64,000 nt of DNA from CAYLQA01 sp964385695 (GTDB taxonomy: Bacteria > Desulfobacterota > Desulfobulbia > Desulfobulbales > Desulfurivibrionaceae). The notes below the pieces were generated by a model. That model searched no databases. It worked only from the letters and a program-made list of their open reading frames with translations, and had not been told where the DNA came from. The stretch's first letter is position 1. Each line of letters opens with the position of its first letter. The position numbers and the translations under genes are program-made. Shown piece after piece: positions 7,841 to 17,002 of this stretch. The stretch spans positions 1 through 64,000 of the forward strand of contig CAYLQA010000008.1 in NCBI GenBank assembly GCA_964385695.1, read 5' to 3'.

Positions 7841-9616
7841 ATGTCAATTCTGACATGGACATATATCATGGTAGGGCTGACCTTCAGCATCTACTTGAGT
7901 ATTGCCTGGGTTTCCAGGGTTAAAACCACCAAGGGTTTTTATGTTGCCGGCGGCGGTGTTTCACCGCTGGCCAATGGTATGGCGACAGCTGCAGACTGGA
8001 TGAGTGCCGCTTCGTTCATCTCAATGGCCGGTTTGATTTCATTCCTCGGCTACACCGGTTCCATTTACCTGCTTGGTTGGACCGGTGGTTACGTACTGCT
8101 CGCACTTCTGCTTGCACCTTATTTAAGAAAATTCGGTAAATTCACCGTACCCGACTTTGTTGGTGACCGTTACTACTCTGACGTTGCCCGCTTTGTCGCA
8201 CTGATGTGTGCAATCTTCGTATCATTCACCTACGTTGCAGGCCAGATGCGTGGTGTTGGTATCGTTTTCTCTCGTTTCCTTGAGGTTGACGTTAACACTG
8301 GTGTTCTCATCGGTATGGCAATCGTTTTCTTCTATGCATCTTTGGGCGGCATGAAAGGTATCACCTATACCCAGGTTGCCCAGTACAGCGTTCTAATCGT
8401 TGCCTACCTGATTCCGGCTATTGCCATCTCCATGAAGATTACCGGCACCCCGATTCCGCAGCTTGGTTTTGGCGGTGCCATTCAAGAGGGAGCTAATGCC
8501 GGCCAGTTTGTTCTTGATACCCTCAATGCGTTGAATAAAGATCTAGGGTTTGCCGAATACACCCAGGCCTTCGGACCTGGCAGCAAATCCATGCTCGATG
8601 TTTTCTGTATCACCATGGCTCTGATGGTCGGTACCGCTGGCCTGCCCCACGTTATCATCCGTTTCTACACCGTACCGAACGTACGTGGCGCTCGTCTTTC
8701 TGCTGGTTACGCCCTGCTCTTCATTGCCATTCTTTACACCACTGCTCCGGCGGTTGCCTCTTTTGCCCGCTTCAACATGATCAACACCATCAACAACGCC
8801 TCCTATGCTGAGGCCCCTTCCTGGGTGAAGAACTGGGAGAAAACAGGCCTGATCGCCTGGGTTGATAAAAACAACGATGGCGTGATTCAGTACCGTGCAG
8901 GCAAAGCCTTTGCCGGTAAGCCCAAGTTCTCCGGCGAAACCGGTCCCCTTGGCCAGAAACTGCTGACCAACAAGATGACCGAAAGTTCCAACGAGATCTA
9001 TATCGATCGCGATATCATGGTACTTGCCAACCCTGAGATTGCCAACCTGCCCAACTGGGTTATCGCCCTTGTTGCAGCAGGTGGTTTGGCAGCGGCCTTG
9101 TCCACTGCCTCCGGCCTCTTGCTGGTTATCTCTTCGTCTATCTCGCATGATCTTTACTACCGTCTTATTAACCGTCAGGCATCCGAGCAACAGCGCCTGA
9201 CCGTCGGTCGTGTAATGATCGGTATTGCCGTGTGTATCGCAGGATACTTTGGTATCAATCCTCCGGGCTTTGTTGCTCAGGTTGTGGCCTTTGCCTTTGG
9301 TCTTGCCGCCTCCTCCTTCTTCCCGATCATCGTTCTTGGTATTTTCTCCAAGCGCACCAACCGGGAAGGAGCAATCTGTGGTATGGTTACCGGTATCTGC
9401 TTTACCTTCTTTTACATCGTCAACATCAAGTTCCTCGGTGGAACTGCCTGGTTCATGAACATTAGTGCAGAGGGTATCGGTACCGTAGGTATGGTACTGA
9501 ACTTCGTCGTAACTATGATCGTTTCCCAGCTTACCTCTCCGCCTCCGCAGGAGGTTCAGGACATGGTAGAAAGCATCCGCTACCCGCGCGGTGCCGGCGG
9601 TGCTATGGATCACTAG
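7841..9616 (+). CDS. Sodium:solute symporter (acetate/monocarboxylate type)
   Basis: A 591-residue multi-pass inner-membrane transporter of the SSS family (the ActP/acetate-pyruvate branch), with the paired helices and G-rich segments typical of the family (for example ADWMSAASFISMAGLISF near residues 46-65). It is longer than minimal SSS proteins because of a hydrophilic insertion at about 320-390. That insertion contains DKNNDGVIQY, which fits a calcium-binding EF-hand-like loop (D-x-N-x-D-G-x-I). With the DUF4212 subunit it probably takes up acetate or another short carboxylate with sodium. A strong terminator follows 40 bp downstream. Confidence 0.9.
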   Translation: MSILTWTYIMVGLTFSIYLSIAWVSRVKTTKGFYVAGGGVSPLANGMATAADWMSAASFISMAGLISFLGYTGSIYLLGWTGGYVLLALLLAPYLRKFGKFTVPDFVGDRYYSDVARFVALMCAIFVSFTYVAGQMRGVGIVFSRFLEVDVNTGVLIGMAIVFFYASLGGMKGITYTQVAQYSVLIVAYLIPAIAISMKITGTPIPQLGFGGAIQEGANAGQFVLDTLNALNKDLGFAEYTQAFGPGSKSMLDVFCITMALMVGTAGLPHVIIRFYTVPNVRGARLSAGYALLFIAILYTTAPAVASFARFNMINTINNASYAEAPSWVKNWEKTGLIAWVDKNNDGVIQYRAGKAFAGKPKFSGETGPLGQKLLTNKMTESSNEIYIDRDIMVLANPEIANLPNWVIALVAAGGLAAALSTASGLLLVISSSISHDLYYRLINRQASEQQRLTVGRVMIGIAVCIAGYFGINPPGFVAQVVAFAFGLAASSFFPIIVLGIFSKRTNREGAICGMVTGICFTFFYIVNIKFLGGTAWFMNISAEGIGTVGMVLNFVVTMIVSQLTSPPPQEVQDMVESIRYPRGAGGAMDH

Positions 9617-9655
9617 TCCATATTGGGATTAAACTCCCATTGTATTTATACAAAC

Positions 9656-9692
9656 AAAAACGCGTAGGGATTCCTTCCCTACGCGTTTTTTT
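9656..9692 (+). terminator. Intrinsic terminator after the symporter gene
   Basis: A perfect 10-bp stem (cgcgtaggga, 9661-9670, with tcccuacgcg, 9676-9685) has a 5-base loop, extended by A5 upstream and T7 downstream. The A/T flanks make it effective in either direction. It separates the symporter operon from the two-component genes. Confidence 0.93.
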
Positions 9693-9777
9693 GTTATTAT
9701 AGTCATGTGCAACCTCGTAATGAACAGATGCTATAGATAACTCTCAATAACTCAATTCCACTTACCTGCCTGAAATT

Positions 9778-11145
9778 ATGTCTAAAATTCTCGTCGTTGA
9801 TGACGAACTCAGTATGCGCGAATTCCTTAAAATCCTTCTGGAAAAAGAGGGATTTACCATCGTTACGGCAAGTAACGGTAAGGAAGCGATACACGCCCTT
9901 GATAAAAAAACCTTCGACCTGATCGTCTCGGACATCCGCATGCCGGATCTCGATGGGCTCGAACTCCTTGAACATATCAAAACAAGCGCCCTGCAAACCC
10001 CGGTTGTTCTGATCACTGCCTTTGCCTCACCGGAAGACGCTGTTCTGGCTATGAAAAACGGGGCTTACGACTATATTACCAAACCGTTCAAGGTAGAGGA
10101 GATCCTCTCGGTCATTAGGGCCGCCCTTGGCAGTTCGGAAAAGTCAGCAGCGTCGCAAGACGATTCAGCATTTGAGGGTATTATTGGCAACAGCCCGGAA
10201 ATGCTCAAAATTTATGACTTGATCAGGCGCATTGCCCCGACCCAAGCCAATGTCATGATCTATGGCGAATCGGGCACAGGAAAAGAACTTGTTGCCCGTG
10301 CCATCCACAACCTGAGCAATGTAAAAGAAAATGAATTCGTCCCCATCACCTGCAGCGCTATTCCGGAGAGCCTGATCGAAAGCGAACTTTTCGGGCACGC
10401 CAAGGGGTCCTTTACCGGAGCTGTTTCAAACAAAACAGGCCTTTTCGAGCTTGCCAACAACGGCAGCGCCTTTTTGGATGAGATCGGCGAGCTTAACCCG
10501 CTTATCCAGACAAAATTGCTCCGAGTATTGCAGGAACGGGAGTTCAAACGGGTCGGTGGCACGGAAAACATCAAGATCAATGTGCGCATCATCTCTGCGA
10601 CCAACAAGGATCTTGAGCTTGAGGTAATGGAAAAACGGTTTCGGGAAGACCTTTTTTACCGCATTGCCGTGGTCCCCATAAGGGTACCTCCCTTGCGGGA
10701 AAGAAAGGGAGATGTGCCGCTGCTCGTAGAGCATTTCTTGAAAAAATACTCCGAACTCTTTGGTAAGGATATTCAAAAAATTTCATCCTATGCCATGGAG
10801 GTGCTGATGAATTATGATTTTCCTGGAAATGTAAGAGAGCTGGAAAACATTATTGAACGCGGTGTTGCCCTGGAAAGCTCGAACATCATCCTGCCGGAAA
10901 GCCTGTCCCTTTCCATTCATCGAAAAGAAAAGGGACTTGATGAGTCAAGCAATGGACATGAACCAACTCTGAATCACGATGCAGCCTTTGATATTGGGCT
11001 TGAAAAATATCTAACCGACATTGAAAAACAGCTGTTGAGCAAAGCCCTTGAAAAGACCGGCAACTCAAAAATGCGTGCGGCCGAAGCCCTCAAGATGAGC
11101 TTTCGCTCCTTTCGCTATAAGGTAAAAAAATACAACATTTCGTAA
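9778..11145 (+). CDS. Sigma-54-dependent response regulator, PilR-like
   Basis: A 455-residue NtrC-family activator. The receiver domain (1-120) has phospho-acceptor D52 and K102. The AAA+ domain has Walker A GESGTGKE (163-170), the sigma-54 contact loop GSFTGA (210-215, S replacing the more usual A) and Walker B AFLDEIGE. The Fis-type DNA-binding helices end the protein. The C-terminus (EKYLTDIEKQLLSKAL...SFRSFRYKVKKY) closely resembles PilR, the regulator of type IV pilin genes. The kinase gene follows 27 bp downstream. No pilus genes are present here, so control of the neighbouring symporter is an alternative. No clear ribosome binding site precedes the ATG. Confidence 0.85.
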   Translation: MSKILVVDDELSMREFLKILLEKEGFTIVTASNGKEAIHALDKKTFDLIVSDIRMPDLDGLELLEHIKTSALQTPVVLITAFASPEDAVLAMKNGAYDYITKPFKVEEILSVIRAALGSSEKSAASQDDSAFEGIIGNSPEMLKIYDLIRRIAPTQANVMIYGESGTGKELVARAIHNLSNVKENEFVPITCSAIPESLIESELFGHAKGSFTGAVSNKTGLFELANNGSAFLDEIGELNPLIQTKLLRVLQEREFKRVGGTENIKINVRIISATNKDLELEVMEKRFREDLFYRIAVVPIRVPPLRERKGDVPLLVEHFLKKYSELFGKDIQKISSYAMEVLMNYDFPGNVRELENIIERGVALESSNIILPESLSLSIHRKEKGLDESSNGHEPTLNHDAAFDIGLEKYLTDIEKQLLSKALEKTGNSKMRAAEALKMSFRSFRYKVKKYNIS

Positions 11146-11172
11146 CCGTCTTCCACTATCAGGATACTGTTT

Positions 11173-12837
11173 ATGGCCTTGCAACCACTTTGTTCGCCCG
11201 ATGACAACCCGCTTGCGGTTGGCCACCTCAAACGTCAGATCCAATGGCTCCTTTTTTTGCGGGTTATCTTTCTCTCCCTGATTCTCGGCATCAGTGTTTT
11301 TTTAAGCCCGACTGAGTATGAGTTTCTTTTACCTCCACAACACCTCATTGCGTATTTTATTGCTGGTGTCTATCTTTTCACAATTATTTCAGCCTTTGTA
11401 TTACGGGCAACGACTTGCCTTAAGCGCTTCGGGTACCTCCAGTTAACAATTGACACCTTCCTGGTTACCTGCCTCGTTTTTTTTACCGGAGGCAGCCAAT
11501 CGGTCTGTACTGTGGTTTATTTTTTCCCCATTGTTGCCGGAGCATTCATGCTTTTCCGCCCAGGCGGCCTCCTTTTCGCATCATTAAGTACTATCCTCTA
11601 CGGAGTTTTGCTTTACCTGGAACTCAAGGGCTACCTGACATATTACTTTCGCCCTACCTTTGCCCCGATATACGACATACAACTCCTGCTGCAGTTTTTT
11701 TCTATCCACGGACTTACGTTTTTCCTGGTCGCCCTTTTGAGCAGTATGCTTTCCGAGCGATTGCAACAGGCAGAGGCAGATCTGTTCCGAACCTCCAGCA
11801 GCCTGGACCGGCTCTCACGACTGTATAAGCAAATTTTTGATGACATCACCACAGGCATTATCACGGTTGATGACAAAGACAGTATTTCCTCCTTTAACCG
11901 CGCCGCAGAGGTAATCACGGGTTTTACAGAAAGCGAGGTCTTGGGAGGTAATTGCCAAGAACTTTTTCCCGGCCTTTTAGTAAATGCTCACCTACAAGAA
12001 CGGCCGGTGACTTCATTACAGCAAAAGGACGGGGAGTCCATTCCGGTAGGCTACTCATGGGCAAAGCTTAACACCCCTGATGGTAATGGCGAGTCCAAGG
12101 TTTTCACCATGCAGGACTTAAGCCAGATTGCAGCCATGGAAGCAAAGGTTAAACAGGCGGAAAAAATGGCGGCAATTGGTGAGATGGCAGCAGGTGTTGC
12201 CCATGAATTTCGAAATCCCTTGGCTGCTATTTCCGGAGCAGCCCAGTTGCTTGCTCAAGATATGCCAACGGATAACACACATAAACGGCTCGTTGAAATC
12301 ATTGGCCGAGAGTCTGACCGGCTTGAGGCCTCAATCAGTGAGTTTTTGATGTTCTCAAGACCCTCAACCCCGGAAAAAAAATGGCACTCCCTACTTTCCA
12401 TTGTCACCGAAGCCCAGGAGACACTGGCCCAATCGCCAAGTTGGGATGAATCTATTTCCGTTCTCCTGGATATACCGGAAAAACTGGAATGTTGGGCCGA
12501 CCCACAGTTGCTCAGACAGATCCTGCTCAACCTTATCAGCAACAGCAGCCAGGCAATTTATGGACATGATGGCACGGGAAAAATCATAGTCTCTGCCGAA
12601 GAACTCCATGTGGGCAAGAATGAGCAGATCTCTGTCTCAGTTGAGGATAACGGACCGGGAATTCAGGAAAAAGCGCTGGGTAAGATATTCGAGCCCTTTT
12701 TTACTACCAGAGAAAACGGAACCGGCCTTGGCTTGGCCATAGTCAAGCAGATAGCAGAAAGCCATGGCGGTAAAATCACTGCCGCCAATACCCCACCAAA
12801 AGGAACCACATTCACCCTCACCCTGCCTCTTCCCTAA
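11173..12837 (+). CDS. Sensor histidine kinase, PilS-like
   Basis: A 554-residue membrane kinase. About six transmembrane helices fill residues 25-192, followed by a coiled linker, a PAS domain (about 215-320), the HisKA dimerisation domain with phospho-accepting H344 in GVAHEFRNPLA, and an ATPase domain with N box, DNGPG and GTGLGLAIV motifs. The multi-helix sensor with no large periplasmic domain matches PilS, whose helices can sense pilin in the membrane. It is transcribed behind the PilR-like regulator; the usual order elsewhere is pilS then pilR. It ends convergently with the cytochrome b gene. Confidence 0.85.
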   Translation: MALQPLCSPDDNPLAVGHLKRQIQWLLFLRVIFLSLILGISVFLSPTEYEFLLPPQHLIAYFIAGVYLFTIISAFVLRATTCLKRFGYLQLTIDTFLVTCLVFFTGGSQSVCTVVYFFPIVAGAFMLFRPGGLLFASLSTILYGVLLYLELKGYLTYYFRPTFAPIYDIQLLLQFFSIHGLTFFLVALLSSMLSERLQQAEADLFRTSSSLDRLSRLYKQIFDDITTGIITVDDKDSISSFNRAAEVITGFTESEVLGGNCQELFPGLLVNAHLQERPVTSLQQKDGESIPVGYSWAKLNTPDGNGESKVFTMQDLSQIAAMEAKVKQAEKMAAIGEMAAGVAHEFRNPLAAISGAAQLLAQDMPTDNTHKRLVEIIGRESDRLEASISEFLMFSRPSTPEKKWHSLLSIVTEAQETLAQSPSWDESISVLLDIPEKLECWADPQLLRQILLNLISNSSQAIYGHDGTGKIIVSAEELHVGKNEQISVSVEDNGPGIQEKALGKIFEPFFTTRENGTGLGLAIVKQIAESHGGKITAANTPPKGTTFTLTLPLP

Positions 12838-12954
12838 AAACAGGATTAGCACAGCGTGCGGATGAGAGGATTATCGCTCCGCTAGGATTACCTGCTTCGC
12901 TTAGAGTCAGGTTCTGCGGGTCCACTCCTTTACCCCTCTAATCCTTTGCTTTCC

Positions 12955-13791
12955 CTATCGCAGGGAAGAAATTACAGAGAGCAGGGCATAGAGGCTCAGC
13001 CACAGCACAACATAACGCAAGGCCGCTGGGCGAATTTTCCCTTCAAAGACGACCAAGGCTAAGGCAATAATCAAGGTGGTTGGAAATACCACGCCAGCCC
13101 AGAAGGAATCAACATACCGGAGAATTTCCTGCAGCCCCAAGAAGAACCAGGGGCCGGCAATATGAAATGTTCCCCACTGTTCAGGCTCCATGGGGGCAGC
13201 AACATAAATTGAGAAAATCAGCATAGCGGCCAGGAGTAAGCCGTGCTTGCCCAAGGAAACACGGTATCTGCGAAGATGGTCCCAACAGCAGATTACCCAG
13301 ACCACACCAAGACCAATCAGATGGTTGGCATAAACCCGCTTCATCCCTTCAGCTTCGATGGCAAAAAGCAGATCATTCACCATGGTGCCGAAGTATGGAA
13401 TGGAAAGGCTGATGTTCTCAGCGATAAAACCGGCTGCCTCCCCAGTGGCATCTGCCCGTAGCACATAACCGGTAAAAAGCAAGAGTAAGGAGACCGGCAC
13501 CGACCCCACAAGGAGGAACCATTTTTTGTGCGAGAGCTTCTCTGTATTCTCAAGTATCACGGCCAAGAGATGGACAAGACAGAAAAGGAAAAAAAGCTGG
13601 CTGGAGTAAAAATGGAGTGAGCGCCAAAAAACACCAAATGGAATCAAAACATCGATGGAGCTTGCAGAGAAAAGCGGTGTGGTCCAATCATATTGAAGAG
13701 AAACAACAACGCCGGAAATGATGGAGACATACAGAGAAACAAGGCTTTTTGCACCCCAGCGGGTCTCAGTGATAAAAGTCGTCAAGCGCAT
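12955..13791 (-). CDS. Diheme cytochrome b of a molybdopterin/Rieske complex
   Basis: A 278-residue inner-membrane protein with about seven transmembrane segments. It carries both heme b ligand pairs: H60 and H74 (HX13H) and H157 and H172 (HX14H), the spacing typical of cytochrome b6-type proteins. A short C-terminal part begins with the equivalent of the quinol-site PEWY region but reads GPWF (213-216) followed by FLGLQEILRY, so the glutamate and tyrosine are both replaced. It is the last gene of a unit with a Rieske protein (7 bp upstream) and a Tat-exported molybdopterin enzyme. The likely role is passing electrons between menaquinone and the periplasmic enzyme. Confidence 0.85.
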   Translation of the reverse strand: MRLTTFITETRWGAKSLVSLYVSIISGVVVSLQYDWTTPLFSASSIDVLIPFGVFWRSLHFYSSQLFFLFCLVHLLAVILENTEKLSHKKWFLLVGSVPVSLLLLFTGYVLRADATGEAAGFIAENISLSIPYFGTMVNDLLFAIEAEGMKRVYANHLIGLGVVWVICCWDHLRRYRVSLGKHGLLLAAMLIFSIYVAAPMEPEQWGTFHIAGPWFFLGLQEILRYVDSFWAGVVFPTTLIIALALVVFEGKIRPAALRYVVLWLSLYALLSVISSLR

Positions 13792-13798
13792 CCAAATC

Positions 13799-14236
13799 TC
13801 AAAGGGTTACAACAAACCCCTTGCCCTCCTTTGGATGCAATCGCTTGACCGCATACTGCCTGAGATCCTTTTTCGCCGGGCCGGCAAGACGCTTCCCCTC
13901 GAGGCTGAACCTACTTTGGTGACATGGGCAGAGCAGCACATTGTCATTTTCCTTCAGGTTCAAGCGGCAACCGAGATGAGTACATTTTCGGGAAACAGCC
14001 CAGGCACCTGTTTCGCTGACAAAAAGGATAAAATCGCGCTCGGCAGCAAAGCCTCCTGGCAAAATATCCTTATGCACCGTAACAAAACGCGGCTTCTTCG
14101 GGGCACGAAACCCTAAAAACTCCAAAGCCGGGTACACGATCAAGGCGGTAGAGATTACAGCCAGCCATTGCCAACCCTGCTGTAACAGGCTGCGCCGGTC
14201 CATGTCTTTCTTTTCATGATCCTTTGGCTGTTGCAT
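13799..14236 (-). CDS. Rieske [2Fe-2S] protein of a molybdopterin/cytochrome b complex
   Basis: A 145-residue membrane-anchored Rieske protein. An RR-containing N-terminus (DRRSLLQQGWQW) is followed by one hydrophobic helix (about 24-42), which fits Tat-dependent insertion. The cluster ligands are C85 and H87 in CTHLGC and C103 and H106 in CPCH, with C90 and C105 available for the stabilising disulfide. The ATG at 14236 is preferred over a TTG two codons upstream. It begins 8 bp after the molybdopterin enzyme's stop codon and ends 7 bp before the cytochrome b gene, so the three are surely co-transcribed. Confidence 0.9.
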   Translation of the reverse strand: MQQPKDHEKKDMDRRSLLQQGWQWLAVISTALIVYPALEFLGFRAPKKPRFVTVHKDILPGGFAAERDFILFVSETGAWAVSRKCTHLGCRLNLKENDNVLLCPCHQSRFSLEGKRLAGPAKKDLRQYAVKRLHPKEGKGFVVTL

Positions 14237-14244
14237 GGTCAAAA

Positions 14245-16446
14245 TCAGCCTACAAAAGAGGGCATTTGCAGAGGATGTCCATTTCTGACAAAACGGACAT
14301 AGTTGGTGCGGAGAGCTGCGCCAGCACTTATGCTGTCCTTGTTGGTTCTGGAGGTAAGGTAGCTATCAGAGACACCTCGGTCAAAGCCCTGTTGCAAAAG
14401 GTGTGAGCGTTGACCAAAACCATGCACCAGGTAGACGCAATCTGGCCTAATACCAGGAGTCACCTTAATCAAAACCGGTTTAAACGTGCGAATACCATCC
14501 TGGTTTTCAAGAAAAAGACGATCACCGTCCCGAACAGCCATGCGTCTGGCAATATCCTCATTCAGCCACAACTCATTTTCAGGCATCTCCTTGAGCAACC
14601 AGGTATTATTCATGGTGCTGGTAAGAGTATGCATTGGTGCACGACCGGAGAGGAGACAAGCATAGCCGGTAGGGGGCCGGGGCACATCCACAAACGCAAG
14701 CTTAGAAGACAAGCCCCTCTGCTCGAGGCTTGAAGAGTTGTACTCAATTTTACCACTCGGAGTGGCATGTAGTTGCCCTGTCTCGTACTTTGTGGGAAGG
14801 GTAGAAACTCCGCCTTTGGCATACAACTGTTTAAGAGTAAGCCCGAAAGGTTTAAGATCCCGGTTGAGTCGGTTTTCCACATCGTTATAGGAAAAGCCTG
14901 TTCCGCGTCCCAAGCGGATACTCAGCTGTTTGACAATCCAGTAGGGATCTTTTGCCTCATATACTGGGTCCACCACTGGAAAACGAGTAGAAACAAAATC
15001 CTGCTCAGCCTCAGAGTAATGTTCAATAACATCGTAACGCTCAAGAAAAGATGCCTCTGGCAAAATTATGTCGGCGTAAAGAGAGGTATCAGAAGGGAGC
15101 ACATCACAGGCAAAGATAAAATCAACCTTCTCAAGCGCCTTTTTCAGGCGAAGCGGATTGCCATGCGCCTGCATGGGATTCTGCCCCCAACAGCCGACCA
15201 CCCGGATCGCACCACTATTCATTTTTTTCTCAATGGTCGTGCCAAGTGCATCCCTGTTGCCCAACAAGGTTTGCAAGCGCTGCTGGTTTGCACTCACCGG
15301 GCCTGACTCCTCAACGTCTTGTTGCCAATCATTGTTGAGTGGACGGACACCACCCACACTCCCCCAAGCCCCAAGAAAACCAGTCAATACTGCCTGGGCA
15401 TGAAGGCGAGTCACATCATTGCCATGCCAATTCGCAAAGCGCCCGGGGTGAATAATCGTTGCCGGAGCAGCCTTGGAAATTGCCCTGGCGGTCTGCTCGA
15501 TTTGATCACGCGTAAGCCCGGTTATGGCAGCAACACGCTCAAGAGGATAGGCGCTTACAGCTTTTCGCAACTCGGAAAAGCCCTCAAGATTATTCGCCAC
15601 ATGTCCCACATTATATTGACCGGTGTCAATCAGATAATTGAGCCAACCATAGATCAGGGCCGTATCCGTACCAGGTCGAATGGCAAGGTGGAACTCCGCC
15701 TTGGCGGCTACGGCGGAAAAACGAGGATCAACCACAATCAAACGTGCACCGTTGCCAAGAGCGGCCTGTAGCCTTTTCACTTCAGGCACATGAACATTCT
15801 CGCCAAGATGAGAGCCAAGCAGGACAACACACTTGCTGTTAGGGTAATCAAGAGTCGTATTGCTCACATCATGGCCAAAAACTAAACGATAGGCCAGCTC
15901 ACGATTGCGCCCACAGTACTCAAACGAGGAATCATTCATGTGCGGCACTGAAAATTCAGCAAAAAGCTCTTGTATATAACGTGCCGAAGGCCCCTTTGCA
16001 TATAAGGCCAAGGCCGGGGGCCCATAAGCATGCAAAGCCTTTTCGATTTGCAAAGAAATCGTATCAATGGCCTCGGCCCAATTAATACGCACCCATTTGC
16101 CTTGGCCGCGTTTGCCAATGCGCTTCATGGGGTATTTCAAGCGATCAGGATCATACAGCAGTCGTGCCGCCGCATGCGCTCGAGCGCACAAAGATTGCCC
16201 GTTCCAAGGATTGTTTGCCCTCCCCTCAAGGCTTAAAAATTTTCCCGCCTTCACCTTGGCCACAGCCAGGCAACGGGCATCACACATCCCACAGATGGTT
16301 GGGATTTCTTTTGTTTTCTGATTGTGAAGGGGTGAAGAACCTTTAAGGGCCGGCAAGGATGAACTGACCTGCGGCAAGGCAAGGCTTGCGGCTGCCGCGC
16401 CGGAAAGCGATAGAAAATGTCGCCTGTTGAGGAGGGTTTTTCTCAT
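14245..16446 (-). CDS. Tat-exported molybdopterin oxidoreductase catalytic subunit
   Basis: A 733-residue enzyme of the complex iron-sulfur molybdoenzyme (DMSO reductase) family. A Tat signal (NRRHFLSLSG, 7-16) exports it folded. The N-terminal [4Fe-4S] site is C52-X2-C55-X3-C59-X27-C87, the pattern of the polysulfide/thiosulfate reductase branch. C178 in FEYCGR sits where the molybdenum-ligating cysteine is found in that branch. The rest is the usual MGD-binding domains. Unlike PsrABC or PhsABC, the next genes are Rieske and cytochrome b, with no four-cluster FeS subunit or NrfD. The substrate cannot be told from the sequence; a sulfur or other oxyanion is plausible. Confidence 0.88.
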   Translation of the reverse strand: MRKTLLNRRHFLSLSGAAAASLALPQVSSSLPALKGSSPLHNQKTKEIPTICGMCDARCLAVAKVKAGKFLSLEGRANNPWNGQSLCARAHAAARLLYDPDRLKYPMKRIGKRGQGKWVRINWAEAIDTISLQIEKALHAYGPPALALYAKGPSARYIQELFAEFSVPHMNDSSFEYCGRNRELAYRLVFGHDVSNTTLDYPNSKCVVLLGSHLGENVHVPEVKRLQAALGNGARLIVVDPRFSAVAAKAEFHLAIRPGTDTALIYGWLNYLIDTGQYNVGHVANNLEGFSELRKAVSAYPLERVAAITGLTRDQIEQTARAISKAAPATIIHPGRFANWHGNDVTRLHAQAVLTGFLGAWGSVGGVRPLNNDWQQDVEESGPVSANQQRLQTLLGNRDALGTTIEKKMNSGAIRVVGCWGQNPMQAHGNPLRLKKALEKVDFIFACDVLPSDTSLYADIILPEASFLERYDVIEHYSEAEQDFVSTRFPVVDPVYEAKDPYWIVKQLSIRLGRGTGFSYNDVENRLNRDLKPFGLTLKQLYAKGGVSTLPTKYETGQLHATPSGKIEYNSSSLEQRGLSSKLAFVDVPRPPTGYACLLSGRAPMHTLTSTMNNTWLLKEMPENELWLNEDIARRMAVRDGDRLFLENQDGIRTFKPVLIKVTPGIRPDCVYLVHGFGQRSHLLQQGFDRGVSDSYLTSRTNKDSISAGAALRTNYVRFVRNGHPLQMPSFVG

Positions 16447-16465
16447 GATGGTATGTGGGTCTCGC

Positions 16466-17002
16466 TCACGGGGTTATCTGCGGTTTCATGAATTTTTCAC
16501 GCAGTCGCTCACAGACATGGTCCGGTACCAGCCCGCTCACATCACCTCCGTGCCGGGCAGCATCTTTGATAATACTGGAACTGATATAAATCCAACGAAA
16601 ACCCGTCATCAGAAAAACCGTTTCCACCTCACGCTCAATACGGCGATTCATCAAGGCCAACTGGAACTCATAGTCAAAATCAGATACCGCCCGAAGACCA
16701 CGAATGATAGCCTTAGCGCCGCGACGATACGCATAATCCACCAGCAGACCGGACACTGCATCGACTTCAATGCGGGCCTCATCCTCTTTGAAGCAATCCT
16801 TGATCATGGCAATGCGCTCATCAAGATCAAAGATGGGATCTTTGCCTGGGTTCTTTGCAATGGCGATTATGATGCGATCAAAAAGATTCAGGCCGCGGTG
16901 GATAATATCCAGATGGCCTTTGGTAATCGGGTCAAAGGTCCCAGGATAGACAGCAATTGTCTTTGAGGTATCTTGCGGGATAAAGGGCTCGTAACTACTC
17001 AA
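16466..17002 (-). CDS. coaD: Phosphopantetheine adenylyltransferase
   Basis: This enzyme adenylylates 4'-phosphopantetheine to dephospho-CoA. The signature YPGTFDPITKGHLDII, with the T/HxGH nucleotidyltransferase motif, and MTGFRWIYISSSIIKD are diagnostic. I place the start at a TTG at 17002 because AGGAGG lies six bases upstream and the next residues lead into KTIAVYPGTFDP; no ATG fits. The frame stays open upstream to 17116, but that part lies inside rsmD. The TTG overlaps the end of rsmD, indicating translational coupling. The 178-residue product carries about 15 extra N-terminal residues compared with the usual 160. Confidence 0.93.
   Translation of the reverse strand: MSSYEPFIPQDTSKTIAVYPGTFDPITKGHLDIIHRGLNLFDRIIIAIAKNPGKDPIFDLDERIAMIKDCFKEDEARIEVDAVSGLLVDYAYRRGAKAIIRGLRAVSDFDYEFQLALMNRRIEREVETVFLMTGFRWIYISSSIIKDAARHGGDVSGLVPDHVCERLREKFMKPQITP

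Noticed and set aside
8543..9613. A 356-codon open frame antisense to the symporter gene
   Set aside because: It lies wholly opposite a clear transporter gene, has low-complexity composition typical of a shadow frame, and has no ribosome binding site.
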